From UBA1433 sp964581565 (GTDB lineage: Bacteria > Bacillota > Clostridia > Eubacteriales > UBA1433): a stretch of 64,000 nt of DNA. This document shows, in pieces, positions 55,679 through 64,000 of this stretch. A model generated the notes under the pieces. That model was not told where the DNA came from, did not search any database, and worked only from the letters and a program-made list of their open reading frames with translations. Every line of letters begins with the position of its first letter. Position 1 is the stretch's first letter. Location of the stretch: contig CAZOOZ010000003.1 in the NCBI GenBank assembly GCA_964581565.1, forward strand, positions 1 through 64,000. The letters run 5' to 3'. Both the position numbers and the translations under genes were made by a program.

Positions 55679-58600
55679 AAAGCAAGTCCCCTTTCAATCA
55701 ACGCAATTCTGCTTCCGTTTACATTGTCCATATCTTTTGCAGTTGCTTTTATAAATGTTTCCCCATTTATATCAAGATGGATATCTCTGTTCGCTAATGC
55801 ATGCACAGCATTTATTAATCTATCAATATTTGAAGTATACGCATTATTCAATGCATCGCTTGCGGCATTATGTATATTATCATTTATTTGCGATGCGTAA
55901 TTTTTTGAAAAGTCCACTTGGTTCTCTTTCAGGATATTTGACATGATAGATGGAAATTTACTGAGTGGAATAATAGCTTCAGATTCTCCGCCCTCTGCTA
56001 TCATGGCCATGTGCGGTTTTACAGCAAGGCCGCCTTCCGCATGCCCTGTAGTTTGCACTAAATAGCCCGACCATGCCGCAGCTTTAAGCGTCACATTTCC
56101 TTCAAAGCTTTTCACATCAGGTTTCCATTTTGCCCACTTATCTTTCAACTGTTGCCATTTGCTTTTGATTTCTCCTGTTGAAGTATCCACTTCATCTTCT
56201 AAATCAGTATTCATATCCATCATTGTCTCAACTGCGCTATCACGAGTATCTTCTGCAGCTGCGACTGTATCATCTCTTTGCTGCTCTGCCGTTTCAACAA
56301 TTTTGTCATACTGCTCATCGGTGATTGTTCCTAATTCATCTCTCTGAACTCTCGCCCATTCTACCGTATCTAAATACTGTTGATTCGCAGCATCGATAGC
56401 CGCATCTCTTTGCTCATTAAATTTTTTAATGTTTTCAGATGCAATCTCTGCTGTCACTCTTGTATTACTTACTTTCATTCTTTCAAGAATAAGGTTTGCT
56501 TCAGATTCCTGAGTAGATAAGGCACGTATCGCATTTGTTTGCATACTGTTTTGAATCGTTGTAATTGTGGCATATTCTTCAGATGTCAAGCTTCTATGTT
56601 CATCTGAAGCTTTTTTATATATATCGTCTATTGTATTTTGAGCAGTTTCAACATTGCTAATTTTATTATTATAATATTCTGCTTCTTTTTCTAAGATTTT
56701 TTGTTGTTCTTCATCTGTCAAATTCCCGACTTGGTTAAGCATTTCTTGAGTTTTATTTAAAGCTTCCGTTTTTTGATTTTCATATCCGGCAATAACTTGA
56801 GCTGCCATGTCGTTTGTTTTTGTTGTCATATCTTTTTTAATTTCATCCGTTATTACTGTCTGTGCCGAATATAAATTAAGTAGTGAAGAGCGCGCTTCTT
56901 GATCGAGATCTAAATATGCGCCTACCGCCTCTTTCGTGGCATCACTGATTGTTTCAGTTGTAGCAAACATCGCATTTCCCATTTCATCATATACGCCCGG
57001 CATACCTTCGACCTTATCAGCCAACACATCTATATCTTCAACACAATCTGCACTCATTTCATCATATGCTTCTTTAATGATGACAGCTGCTCCCGCTACA
57101 AGCAGACCTGCGGGAATAATAGTGCTTGCGGCACCGGCAATCGTGGCCCCAAGTCCGCTAATTGCGCCTGTTGCTGTCGCTGATGCTGTAGTTACACCTG
57201 CTGCTGCACTCGTTGTCCCTGCAAGTGTCCCTGTTAATTTTGCGCCAAAACCAATCAGCGAACCTACACCCCTTGTTAATTTTCCTACAATAGTAAGTAA
57301 CGGCCCCGCTACAATAACAAGCCCGGCTATCCTGATAATATTTCTTTTTTGCTGATCATCTAAATTCGAAAACTTTTCTATTAATTCTTTCGCATTTGAT
57401 ACGACATCTTTGGCTATTGGAAGTAACTCTTCACCAAATTCAATTGCTAATTTAATGACTTCATTTTTGAGCATGTGAATTTGGCTTTCTGTTGTTTCGT
57501 ATCTTTTGCGTGCTTCTTCCGTCAGTGCAGTATTTTCTTCCCATGCTCCGCTTGCTGTATCAATGCTCTCGCCTAAAATTTCACTTGCGTTTGCCATTCT
57601 CTTCATCATGTCGCTTTGCCTGAGAGAAGTCACGCCAAGCTCATCTAAGATTAGATTGAGATTATCTCCGCCCTTTGTCGCATCGCTCATGCCCACAAAG
57701 ACTTTCTGGAGAGTCCCTATTGCGTCTTCTTCCCAAGCTTTTCTGAATTCATCAACTGATTGTCCGGTAAGGTTTGCCCACGTTTTTAATGTTTTGCTAT
57801 TTTTGGCAACGTCTTTATCAATTCTTGCCATGACTGCAGATATTGAAGTGCCGCCCGATTCGGCTTCAATGCCGACCGATGAAAGGCTTGCTGCCAAAGC
57901 CAGAATGTCGCTTTGCGATAGGCCCGACTGCGTTCCTGCCCCTGCAATTCTCTGTGCCATTTCAAGAATTTTGCTTTCAGTCGTGGCTGAATTGTTTCCT
58001 AAATCAACAATAGTAGACGCAAATTTATCCACATCATCCATAGACATATTCGTCACATTGGCAAATTGTGCGATTACTTGGCTTGCATTTTCTACATCTG
58101 TCAGATCCGTTGATACAGATAAGTCCGCAACAACATTTGCAAATTCTTCCAGTTCATCCTTAGCAACACCCAACTGACCACCAAGCTCCATAATCAACGC
58201 CACATCAGCAGCATCAATTGGTTTGACAAGGCTTGTATTGAGTGCCGCATCAGATAATTGCTTATATTCTTGCTCGGTCGCATCTACAGTCTTTCTAACC
58301 CCCGCAAAAGCACTTTCAAAATCAGATGCGCTTTTTCCGGCTCCGACTGCCAACGTAGCAACGCCAGCACTCAAAATTGAAAGCTTTTTTCCTGTATTTT
58401 CTATTCTGCTGCCTGTTTCATCCCACTTTTTGGCCGTAAGACCGAGAACTGTCCTATTTTCTTTTAGGGTGCTTGTTGTTTCCGCAATATCATTTTTTAT
58501 ATTTTGCTGCTCTTTTTCAGCATCTTTTAACTGTTGTTCAAGTTCTTTATACTCATTTGAATTTTTACCAAGTTCGTCTTCGCTGTCTTCAAGTACCTTA

Positions 58601-59160
58601 TTCAATAAATCTACTTTTTCAGTTGAAAGTTCAAGCTCTTTGTGGAGTATGTCTTGCCTTTCAGTCAGTAGGTTAACGTCATTCTTATTTGTTTTTAATT
58701 TAAGTGAATTTAATTCTAATTCATCAGACAGAGATTTCAGTTCATTATCAGCATTTCTTATTTCTATCTCATATTCACTGGTCATTGTTGTATTTTGCAG
58801 TATTTGCTGACTGGTTTTTTCAAGTTCATTTTGTATTTTTTGCTGCTGTGTTTTTGCGTCAATTACTCTATTTGACCATATCTGATATTCTTTAGAATTT
58901 TCGCCGAGCGTATCTTTCGCCTCTTGCAATGATTTTTCTGTTAATTCAATTTTTTGATTAGATGCTTCGAGCTCTTTTTGAAGTATGTCTTGCCGTTGGG
59001 ATAATAATTCCACATTATCTTCGTTGTCAACTAACTGAGCAGAATTGAGTTTGAGTGCTTTTGTCTGTGTGTTGATCTCAGCATTCATTTGTTTTATGCC
59101 TGTATTAAACTGCGTTATATTCGCTTCGAATTCAATTTGAACGCTTGTTTTGCGTGCCAA
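55675..59160 (-). CDS. Tape measure protein (TP901 family)
   Basis: The 1,161-residue chain has an N-terminal region of long coiled coils (residues 10-240) with a repeated helix-turn unit, a TP901 core (LSVSTDLTDVENASQVIAQF to DLGVTSLRQSDMMKRM-type sequence, about 330-540), a hydrophobic stretch with several membrane-like helices (640-720) and further coiled coils. The protein sets tail length and enters the cell with the DNA. A TTG start at 59160 has GGAGG eight bases upstream; TTG 59166 is too close. It is the largest gene in the element. Confidence 0.93.
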   Translation of the reverse strand: MARKTSVQIEFEANITQFNTGIKQMNAEINTQTKALKLNSAQLVDNEDNVELLSQRQDILQKELEASNQKIELTEKSLQEAKDTLGENSKEYQIWSNRVIDAKTQQQKIQNELEKTSQQILQNTTMTSEYEIEIRNADNELKSLSDELELNSLKLKTNKNDVNLLTERQDILHKELELSTEKVDLLNKVLEDSEDELGKNSNEYKELEQQLKDAEKEQQNIKNDIAETTSTLKENRTVLGLTAKKWDETGSRIENTGKKLSILSAGVATLAVGAGKSASDFESAFAGVRKTVDATEQEYKQLSDAALNTSLVKPIDAADVALIMELGGQLGVAKDELEEFANVVADLSVSTDLTDVENASQVIAQFANVTNMSMDDVDKFASTIVDLGNNSATTESKILEMAQRIAGAGTQSGLSQSDILALAASLSSVGIEAESGGTSISAVMARIDKDVAKNSKTLKTWANLTGQSVDEFRKAWEEDAIGTLQKVFVGMSDATKGGDNLNLILDELGVTSLRQSDMMKRMANASEILGESIDTASGAWEENTALTEEARKRYETTESQIHMLKNEVIKLAIEFGEELLPIAKDVVSNAKELIEKFSNLDDQQKRNIIRIAGLVIVAGPLLTIVGKLTRGVGSLIGFGAKLTGTLAGTTSAAAGVTTASATATGAISGLGATIAGAASTIIPAGLLVAGAAVIIKEAYDEMSADCVEDIDVLADKVEGMPGVYDEMGNAMFATTETISDATKEAVGAYLDLDQEARSSLLNLYSAQTVITDEIKKDMTTKTNDMAAQVIAGYENQKTEALNKTQEMLNQVGNLTDEEQQKILEKEAEYYNNKISNVETAQNTIDDIYKKASDEHRSLTSEEYATITTIQNSMQTNAIRALSTQESEANLILERMKVSNTRVTAEIASENIKKFNEQRDAAIDAANQQYLDTVEWARVQRDELGTITDEQYDKIVETAEQQRDDTVAAAEDTRDSAVETMMDMNTDLEDEVDTSTGEIKSKWQQLKDKWAKWKPDVKSFEGNVTLKAAAWSGYLVQTTGHAEGGLAVKPHMAMIAEGGESEAIIPLSKFPSIMSNILKENQVDFSKNYASQINDNIHNAASDALNNAYTSNIDRLINAVHALANRDIHLDINGETFIKATAKDMDNVNGSRIALIERGLAF

Positions 59161-59162
59161 AA

Positions 59163-59737
59163 TCAACGCCTCCTTTCTGCTTCTTTTTGCCTTTTAAATG
59201 TCATATAATTTTCGAAAGCCTGTTTGTTCTCGACTACTGTCTGTAAAAAATGATAATCAGCATTCCAAAACAAATTTTCTGAAATACCGATTATCATTAC
59301 GTAATATACAAAAAAATCTTCTATTTCTGTTAGATTAAATTTAGGAAGCCGAATAGTATTTTTTATTCTTCCTGTTCTTGCCCTGAAAGCTTCTTTAAAT
59401 CCGGCTTTTTTTTTGGTTTGATCAGTTGAACGAATGTTTGATGGATATAGTGTATATCTTGCGAAAGCAAATCCATGAACTGATCTAAAGTATATATATC
59501 CTTTCTTAAAGAGCATATACCGCCTATTTGTTCTGCTTGCCCGCATAAATACGCTACATAGAGAGATTTGACAACATCCATTGTGTGATTCGTTCCTTTG
59601 ACAGCAGCATTAAGCCAAGCTTCTTTTAACCCATCCGATTCTTCTTTTGAAAATACAACATCTAAAGCTCTGAAATAATATGTAAGCTTTACCTCTTCGC
59701 CATTTGAGAGAACAAAATCAATAAATGTGTTATTCAT
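59163..59737 (-). CDS. Tail assembly chaperone GT fusion by -1 frameshift
   Basis: The G protein frame (59737-59363) and an overlapping open frame to 59163 meet at a nine-A run (minus strand; 59414-59406) in the context CCA-AAA-AAA-AAG. A one-base backward slip there joins ...LIKPKKK to AGFKEAFRARTGRIKNT and adds the helical T part (FEDFFVYYVMIIG-like ...). The result is about 191 residues. This is the classic gpG-gpGT device, in its usual place just before the tape measure gene. GT binds the tape measure while G alone is in excess. Confidence 0.85.
59363..59737 (-). CDS. Tail assembly chaperone G protein
   Basis: The 124-residue unshifted product begins MNNTFIDFVLSNGEEVKLTY and has the conserved region FRALDVVFSKEESDGLKEAW, then YLCGQAEQI and a basic C-terminal tail with KPKKKPDLKKLSG, ending in QEQEE. 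The all-helical fold with a conserved tryptophan is typical of siphophage chaperones of this position. It keeps the tape measure protein soluble until the tail tube is built. AGAGGATAAAA precedes ATG 59737. It lies directly after a 59-codon gene. Confidence 0.87.
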   Translation of the reverse strand: MNNTFIDFVLSNGEEVKLTYYFRALDVVFSKEESDGLKEAWLNAAVKGTNHTMDVVKSLYVAYLCGQAEQIGGICSLRKDIYTLDQFMDLLSQDIHYIHQTFVQLIKPKKKPDLKKLSGQEQEE

Positions 59738-59909
59738 TTTTATCCTCTTTTTTGTCCTCTTTGACAGTTTCAATCAAATTGTAGCCACGCTTTGCCTGAG
59801 AAGCTTCTATTTCTTTTATTCTATTCTTCCTAAAATCTACTGTGTGACCGGCTTTGTATAGCCTGCCGGTATCTTTATCCTTAAAATCTTTAACTATTTT
59901 CACTTTCAC
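59730..59909 (-). CDS. Small phage protein, 59 residues, GTG start
   Basis: A 59-codon frame starts with GTG 59909 after AAGGGAG and reads MKVKIVKDFKDKDTGRLYKA, GHTVDFRKNRIKEIEASQAK and a short acidic/basic tail ending KEDKNE. Its start is the form seen in small phage proteins between tail tube and chaperone genes (beta-strand start, then helix). It overlaps the chaperone start by eight bases. Possibly a tail-completion or tube-capping helper; function not known. Confidence 0.75.
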   Translation of the reverse strand: MKVKIVKDFKDKDTGRLYKAGHTVDFRKNRIKEIEASQAKRGYNLIETVKEDKKEDKNE

Positions 59910-59960
59910 TTTAAATACTCCCTTCTTTTTTCATTAAAAAAAGCTGTTATAAATAGCATT

Positions 59961-60740
59961 TTAAGTCGATGGCGTATATTGCGCAGTAAGAGTTATATCG
60001 GCTGTAACAGCCGTATAGAAGTCATATTCTGCCTCACTTAGAGCCCAATGCGAGAATACATATCCGTCTTTTAGGGGATTCACCGGCCTTATAGCTAAAC
60101 TTCCACTTTGTACAGTCTGTGCAAATATATCATCTTCATTATCTGGGTCGAAAGTAACCGTATATGAAGATACTGCACTTGTCACAAGTGACGGATCCCA
60201 TGCAGTGAGCCAAGATTCTTTGTATGTTGCTCGTTCAGCTTCAGATATTTCTTCCAACGGTATTTCGTACATGCAATTCCCTAAATCGTCAGGGCTGACA
60301 GAATACGCTTGTGTCAGTTCTGCAACTTCCTCAGAACCGTTTTCGATTTTTCTTACATATCCTTCACTTGCGACAGCGTTCGGATATACTTTTAATTTTT
60401 CGTTCCCATCCTCATCTTTTACAAGGCATGTTAAAATAAATTTTTCGTGTTTGCTGTTTGTCCCGTATGCACGGACTCCGGTGTTCAAACCTGAAACATT
60501 CATTCCGTAAGTTTTAGCAAACACTTCATAATTTATATGTGCTGACAAACTTAAATTCCCATTTCCCGTACCCTTTACAATTTTTTTTGCAACTACCCCT
60601 TCACACTTTTTAGTAATGGTTTTTATCTCCATGCTCTCTTCCAGAGAGCCGGTGCATCCGATGGACTTACTTACGCTGTCACCACTAAATAATATTCCTA
60701 CCCGTGTCACTTCAAATTCTGAAAATACATTATCGTACAT
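59961..60740 (-). CDS. Major tail tube protein with C-terminal InlB-like repeat
   Basis: The 259-residue protein has a tail-tube core (residues 1-190) with FEVTRVGILFSGDSVSKSIG, CEGVVAKKIVKGTGNGNLSL and VSPDDLGNCMYEIPLEEI. After that comes a separate domain (about 192-257) with TVTFDPDNEDD, GYVFSHWALSEAEYDFY and TLTAQYTP, the Listeria-Bacteroides (InlB B-repeat) pattern. Such domains project from tail tubes as decorations and may bind carbohydrate or mucus. The same kind of domain ends the capsid protein. Confidence 0.87.
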   Translation of the reverse strand: MYDNVFSEFEVTRVGILFSGDSVSKSIGCTGSLEESMEIKTITKKCEGVVAKKIVKGTGNGNLSLSAHINYEVFAKTYGMNVSGLNTGVRAYGTNSKHEKFILTCLVKDEDGNEKLKVYPNAVASEGYVRKIENGSEEVAELTQAYSVSPDDLGNCMYEIPLEEISEAERATYKESWLTAWDPSLVTSAVSSYTVTFDPDNEDDIFAQTVQSGSLAIRPVNPLKDGYVFSHWALSEAEYDFYTAVTADITLTAQYTPST

Positions 60741-60755
60741 TTAATCACCTCATTT

Positions 60756-61181
60756 TTATAAATTTTTATTTAACGCTTTTAAAAGTCCGTCAACTATTTT
60801 GCTATATTTTTTTTCTGCCCCTTTAGTAAAAAAATCATTTGCACGTATATGTTTTGTTCCATCTACAACAAACGCCAAATAATAAAAGCTCGTTTTCGAG
60901 CCTTTGTTTTTACTTAAAGAAGTATTTTTTCCGGTATTATTATTACTGATTACAACACCTAAATTATAATTTTTGATTTCATGCCAAATGCTGAATTTTG
61001 CATGTCTCTTATTTCTATCTGAAACGGGCATTTCTTGCGTTATACCACTTACTAATTCATCTCTGCCTTCATTATGAATGTATTCATTTAATTCCGTTTC
61101 CGCACCCTCCCCGTAGGATATGATCATTTTTTGTAGTTTACTGACATCTTCATGTTTTTGCGCTAATTTTATTTTACTCAA
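60756..61181 (-). CDS. Tail completion / HK97 gp10-like protein
   Basis: The 141-residue protein starts with TTG 61181, which follows AAAGGA at ten bases and overlaps the preceding stop by eight bases; an ATG at 61232 would overlap it by much more. It is helical with SKIKLAQKHEDVSKLQKM and ends in the conserved type HIRANDFFTKGAEKKYSKIV. This is the HK97 gp10 family feature, a head-tail joining or tail completion protein. It lies immediately after the tail terminator-like gene. Confidence 0.75.
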   Translation of the reverse strand: MSKIKLAQKHEDVSKLQKMIISYGEGAETELNEYIHNEGRDELVSGITQEMPVSDRNKRHAKFSIWHEIKNYNLGVVISNNNTGKNTSLSKNKGSKTSFYYLAFVVDGTKHIRANDFFTKGAEKKYSKIVDGLLKALNKNL

Positions 61182-61545
61182 AAATATCACATCCTTTATA
61201 TGCTCGTACAAATCCCTTTGAATATATTTCAATTATGATATCTGTATTTGGTTTTTTTGTGTATGAATATCCTCCGGGATCTTTTGTTGGTCTCAACCCG
61301 ATTGATTTCATTGTTTTAATTAATTTGATATCATAATCTTCTGGTATATAATTTTCGCAAACGATGGCAACATCATAACTTCTCGAACAATCAATATTGC
61401 TTGTCCCTGACATCCCCGATTCATCTCTTGCAAACACAATAAAGTCCCATGATATTTCTTTTTCGCTTGGATCGAACGGTAAATCCCCATAATGAACAGG
61501 CAAATTAAACGCCTCTTCAAGAGCATTCTTTATGTTATTTAGCAA
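61174..61545 (-). CDS. Tail terminator-like connector protein
   Basis: The 123-residue protein begins MLNNIKNALEEAFNLPVHYG, a common opening for minor capsid/tail terminator proteins (gp11/gpU-like), and has the alternating strand pattern IDCSRSYDVAIVCENYIPED and PNTDIIIEIYSKGFVRA. It would cap the tail tube below the connector. It overlaps both neighbours by 8-11 bases, a tight phage operon. No specific family can be named with certainty. Confidence 0.7.
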   Translation of the reverse strand: MLNNIKNALEEAFNLPVHYGDLPFDPSEKEISWDFIVFARDESGMSGTSNIDCSRSYDVAIVCENYIPEDYDIKLIKTMKSIGLRPTKDPGGYSYTKKPNTDIIIEIYSKGFVRAYKGCDIFE

Positions 61546-61885
61546 TTTTAAACATCCTTTCTAAATGAAAAAAACGTTCATCTTTTTTCTTGTTACTGTC
61601 TGTATAATAAATGTCATACAATATATCTCCTATGAGCGCCTTGTAAGATTTTTCAATGTCTTTATAATTAGGTGTTTTAATTTTCAAAGTCGCCCGTCTT
61701 CCGTTGATTTTGGCATATTCTAAATCTTGCTCTCTGAATGATAATTCTTCATAATTTAATTTCACAATGAATGTTAACTCATCAATATTTTTTATGTTTT
61801 TGGCAGCTCCGAACGAGGAGATTTTTTCTTTTTCTTTATATACACATACCACGCCATCGCCAAAATTATTATGAATTTTATTCAT
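61535..61885 (-). CDS. Head closure / stopper-type protein
   Basis: The 116-residue protein is beta-rich, starts MNKIHNNFGDGVVCVYKEKE and has LKIKTPNYKDIEKSYKALIG and ERFFHLERMF. The position between the connector and the tail terminator, and a barrel-like strand order, suggest an SPP1 gp16-type stopper that seals DNA in the head. It overlaps its neighbours by 8 and 11 bases. Family assignment is by place and size more than by motif. Confidence 0.6.
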   Translation of the reverse strand: MNKIHNNFGDGVVCVYKEKEKISSFGAAKNIKNIDELTFIVKLNYEELSFREQDLEYAKINGRRATLKIKTPNYKDIEKSYKALIGDILYDIYYTDSNKKKDERFFHLERMFKIAK

Positions 61886-62189
61886 TCAGCACCTCATTAA
61901 GCTCTTGATTATATTGCTCTACTTCATATTTAATTCTCAGCTGCATAATATCATTAGCATAATTATCACTAAAATCATTGATACAATTATTCCATGCATA
62001 CATGCAATAATTTAATAATAGTCCCCTTTCTTGTCCGGGCACATCATAATCCAGCTCAGCACCCACTTTAAAATTCAAAGTGGGTGCTGCATTGTTAATA
62101 AGATTAGTTAGTCTTGTTTCCGTTACTTCATCCAACCATGTAATACTTAAAATGCCTTTTAGCTCGTCCTTGATACTTCCAAGATTCAA
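61878..62189 (-). CDS. Head-tail connector (adaptor) protein
   Basis: The 103-residue all-helical protein begins MNLGSIKDELKGILSITWLD and contains RLTNLINNAAPTLNFKVGAE and LLLNYCMYAWNNCINDF, the HK97 gp6 / SPP1 gp15-like adaptor pattern. It binds under the portal. It follows the capsid gene by 17 bases and overlaps the stopper gene by eight. Good match to the position and length of adaptors in siphophages. Confidence 0.8.
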   Translation of the reverse strand: MNLGSIKDELKGILSITWLDEVTETRLTNLINNAAPTLNFKVGAELDYDVPGQERGLLLNYCMYAWNNCINDFSDNYANDIMQLRIKYEVEQYNQELNEVLNE

Positions 62190-62206
62190 AGTATCACCTC
62201 ATTTCT

Positions 62207-63658
62207 TTATGCAGCGTCAACTTCTTCCCATACAGCATATAAAACAGTGTCAGCCTCAATATTAATTCTATCGCCTGCGCTGTATGTCGTTCCATCACCT
62301 GCCGCTGTAGTATTCCATTCTTTAAATATATTTTCTTTGCCTTCAGCAGCAGCCGGCGGCGTCATGCCCAAATCGTTCGGAAGTATTATTTCAGAACCAT
62401 CTATTGATAACAGTGACATAATCGTTCCAGTTGCCCCATTGTTATCAAACGCCAACACTGTAATATCCGTTTGATCGGAATAATTTTTAATTTCTACAGG
62501 TAAATATGCTGCGATTAACCCAGAAATATCAAGATACAGTGATGTAGTATTGTCGAACATTTTTCCAAAAGAATACTGTCTAATTTTATATGTCCTCACA
62601 TCTTCGAGAAATTTATAACTGTCATCATATTCGATAACGCCATCTTTTGAACCACCAATACCCATAAAATACTCATCCGGCAAAGCAAGAACAGCATCGC
62701 CTGTTTCTAATTCATTAGAAATTATGAAATCAGTTGGATACGGAACAGTTTTCACATATTCACCGAGCGAATTTTGGCGCATTATAGCCGGCATTACTTT
62801 AAGTAAATAATCTGCTTGATTACAAATTAATACTACCTTAGTGAATTTTCGGTTTTTACCGCTCTCCGTGACTGCCATTGCTGAAATCAAAGGCAAATAA
62901 TCATTAGGAGAAAAACTGTTCAGCTCAATTTTTTCTTTTAACGGATATACATTTGCTGTTACTGTTACCCCTTCACTTACATCTCTTATCATCCCTATAG
63001 GCTCATTATTCCCCGTGCCTTTTATGATCCCATATTCAAGCCCGCAAAAAAGAGCGTCTTTTAAAATTTCTCGTATGTATCCGTCTAAAAATGTGGGTCC
63101 TAAATCAACAACACCTTTTTCTATAAACACAAAAGCAGACAATTTCTTTTGATTTACATCTATAATTTTAAAACCGCTTTCAATTTGCTGTGTTATTTCT
63201 GCGGTTATTGTCCCCCAAACAGCTTTTTGAGTGCTGTGATCATTCAGTAACCACTTTGTAAGATATTGAACGTTCCTAAAATTAATAACTGCAAGTAAAG
63301 GATGTTCTTCTTTTAAGTCTTTATAAACATCTTCTATAATTGTCGTTGGCATTCCGCCGTCTAATGTCATAAGATCTGTAAATGCCTGTTGCGGATTAGG
63401 CGCTTTTACTGTTTCAATCATTTTGTTATAGAAGTTTTTTTCTTGTGATGTTAAAATTCTATAACCTCTGGCCATTAAAACTTTATCATCTTCAACTTCT
63501 AAAATTTCTTTAATATCTTTTATTGTTTTCTCTTTTGCATTTTCAGCAATTTGCTCAATTTGTTTTCCCCATATTTCTTTTGCTTTTTCGTTGTCATTAT
63601 TATCTATGGCTTCAAATAATTCATTAATATCAAGTTTTTTATCTTTCACTTCAATCAT
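62207..63658 (-). CDS. HK97-type major capsid protein with C-terminal InlB-like repeat
   Basis: The 483-residue protein has an N-terminal scaffold-like helical part (about 1-95, Lys/Glu-rich, probably cleaved by the protease), the HK97 core with AVWGTITAEITQQIESGFK, LSAFVFIEKGVVDLG and GIIKGTGNNEPIGMI, and a final domain of about 70 residues with FDNNGATGTIMSLL, FKEWNTTAAGDGTTYSAGD and ADTVLYAVWE. The last part is an InlB B-repeat (Listeria-Bacteroides) fold on the capsid surface. It overlaps the protease gene by four bases. Confidence 0.93.
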   Translation of the reverse strand: MIEVKDKKLDINELFEAIDNNDNEKAKEIWGKQIEQIAENAKEKTIKDIKEILEVEDDKVLMARGYRILTSQEKNFYNKMIETVKAPNPQQAFTDLMTLDGGMPTTIIEDVYKDLKEEHPLLAVINFRNVQYLTKWLLNDHSTQKAVWGTITAEITQQIESGFKIIDVNQKKLSAFVFIEKGVVDLGPTFLDGYIREILKDALFCGLEYGIIKGTGNNEPIGMIRDVSEGVTVTANVYPLKEKIELNSFSPNDYLPLISAMAVTESGKNRKFTKVVLICNQADYLLKVMPAIMRQNSLGEYVKTVPYPTDFIISNELETGDAVLALPDEYFMGIGGSKDGVIEYDDSYKFLEDVRTYKIRQYSFGKMFDNTTSLYLDISGLIAAYLPVEIKNYSDQTDITVLAFDNNGATGTIMSLLSIDGSEIILPNDLGMTPPAAAEGKENIFKEWNTTAAGDGTTYSAGDRINIEADTVLYAVWEEVDAA

Positions 63659-64000
63659 TTTATTCCTCCATTTATAACATTAAAAAAAGCCTTCTTTTTG
63701 GCTTTTTTCATGTTTATTTCATTATTATTTTTTTGTTCTGTTTCAAGCTCTTCTTGCTTTTCTTTTTTCTCCTCATTTTTATTTTCTTGAGGATCTTCTT
63801 TCTGTTTAATATTACTTTTTAATAGTATTTGTTTTATTTTATCTGTAACACTTGCTGTCGCTTTTTGAGTTGAATAATTTGTTATTGCTGTTGCAAATCC
63901 AATCTTTAACGCGTTTTCGCTGGTTAGCCATTTTTCTTCATCCATTAATGCTTTCAGTTCATCTTCTGAAATATTGACGATTTCCATATATGCCTTAATT
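63655..64000 (-). CDS. ClpP-type prohead protease, C-terminal part (cut by the window edge)
   Basis: The frame is open from the window edge and continues past the internal Met at 63987; the residues before it read IKAY. The visible part has LMDEEKWLTSENALKIGFAT, the usual end of the ClpP-like catalytic domain in S14 prohead proteases, followed by a Lys/Glu/Asn-rich tail. The active-site Ser/His/Asp region lies outside. It overlaps the capsid gene by four bases, the standard order protease-capsid. The tail may act as a scaffold. Confidence 0.82.
   Translation of the reverse strand, partial: IKAYMEIVNISEDELKALMDEEKWLTSENALKIGFATAITNYSTQKATASVTDKIKQILLKSNIKQKEDPQENKNEEKKEKQEELETEQKNNNEINMKKAKKKAFFNVINGGIK

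Larger units (their letters stand above)
44734..64000. mobile_element. Siphovirus-type prophage, left part
   Basis: From the tRNA fragment to the window edge all clear phage genes run on the minus strand in classical order read from the right: protease, capsid, connectors, tail tube, chaperone, tape measure, Dit, Tal, fibres, lysis. The left end holds accessory genes behind the lysis cassette. Integrase, early genes, terminase and portal are not seen and should lie beyond 64000. Structural frames are intact, so the element may still be able to form particles. The clear tRNA junction gives a firm left boundary. Confidence 0.93.

Noticed and set aside
57506..58177. Long open frame (about 223 codons) on the plus strand
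   Set aside because: It is antisense to the tape measure gene, has no ribosome site, and its Ser/Leu-rich content mirrors the Ala/Glu-rich codons of the real gene. The same holds for 56936-57355 and 58223-58810.

Overview
The window is AT-rich, gene-dense DNA from an anaerobic, spore-forming, low-GC Gram-positive bacterium, most likely class Clostridia. The grounds are strong AGGAGG-type ribosome sites with frequent TTG starts, a Tlp-type small acid-soluble spore protein, a flavodiiron protein, flavodoxin and 4Fe-4S protein, a CIRCE/HrcA heat-shock element, a Firmicute-type BirA operator, NiaR, a sortase with an LPXTG substrate, and SipW with TasA-like substrates. I could not place it to genus.

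Positions 1-36,984 are ordinary chromosome: transporters, an acyltransferase, Ku (no LigD in view), Ogt, a BirA-controlled bioY-birA pair, an ECF S component, a Nim-like flavoprotein, CIRCE-controlled htpG, a zinc ZIP transporter, a purine salvage operon (mtaD-type deaminase, PNP, a kinase-like fusion), a 4Fe-4S protein, flavodiiron protein, a split chromate transporter behind a cysteine-peptidase-like gene, cysK, HAD hydrolase, nucleoside kinase, CNNM/CorC protein, Ca2+-type P-ATPase, flavodoxin, NiaR, Tlp, a split permease divergent from a Crp/Fnr gene, a decayed ferritin-like gene, a secreted CAP protein, the Pit/DUF47 phosphate pair and a MerR-TipAS regulator with its typical 19-bp-spacer promoter.

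Positions 37,093-43,411 form one minus-strand cell-surface locus: a large secreted VWA protein, three proteins with SipW-type signal peptides, SipW itself, an LPKTG wall-anchored protein and a class A-like sortase. It looks like a fibre or biofilm-matrix module with its own wall anchor. Internal hairpins and an upstream palindrome may set expression levels.

From 44,734 to the right edge lies the left part of a siphovirus-type prophage, integrated into the 3' end of a tRNA gene (probably tRNA-Arg with an NCG anticodon). The displaced tRNA 3' fragment, two 25-bp repeats resembling integrase arm sites and an 11-bp tandem repeat mark the left attachment junction. Transcription runs right to left: prohead protease (cut by the window edge), HK97 capsid, connectors, tail tube, frameshifted tail chaperone, tape measure, Dit, tail lysin/Tal, DUF859-like protein, receptor-binding protein, membrane/holin candidates and M15 endolysin. 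Past the lysis genes are accessory genes: a zinc-ribbon protein, an XRE/ImmA-IrrE pair, a 40-residue protein and, next to the attachment site, a three-TM membrane protein translationally coupled to a ThsB-like TIR protein. That pair is the best candidate here for an uncharacterised anti-phage system. Integrase, terminase and portal are not in the window.
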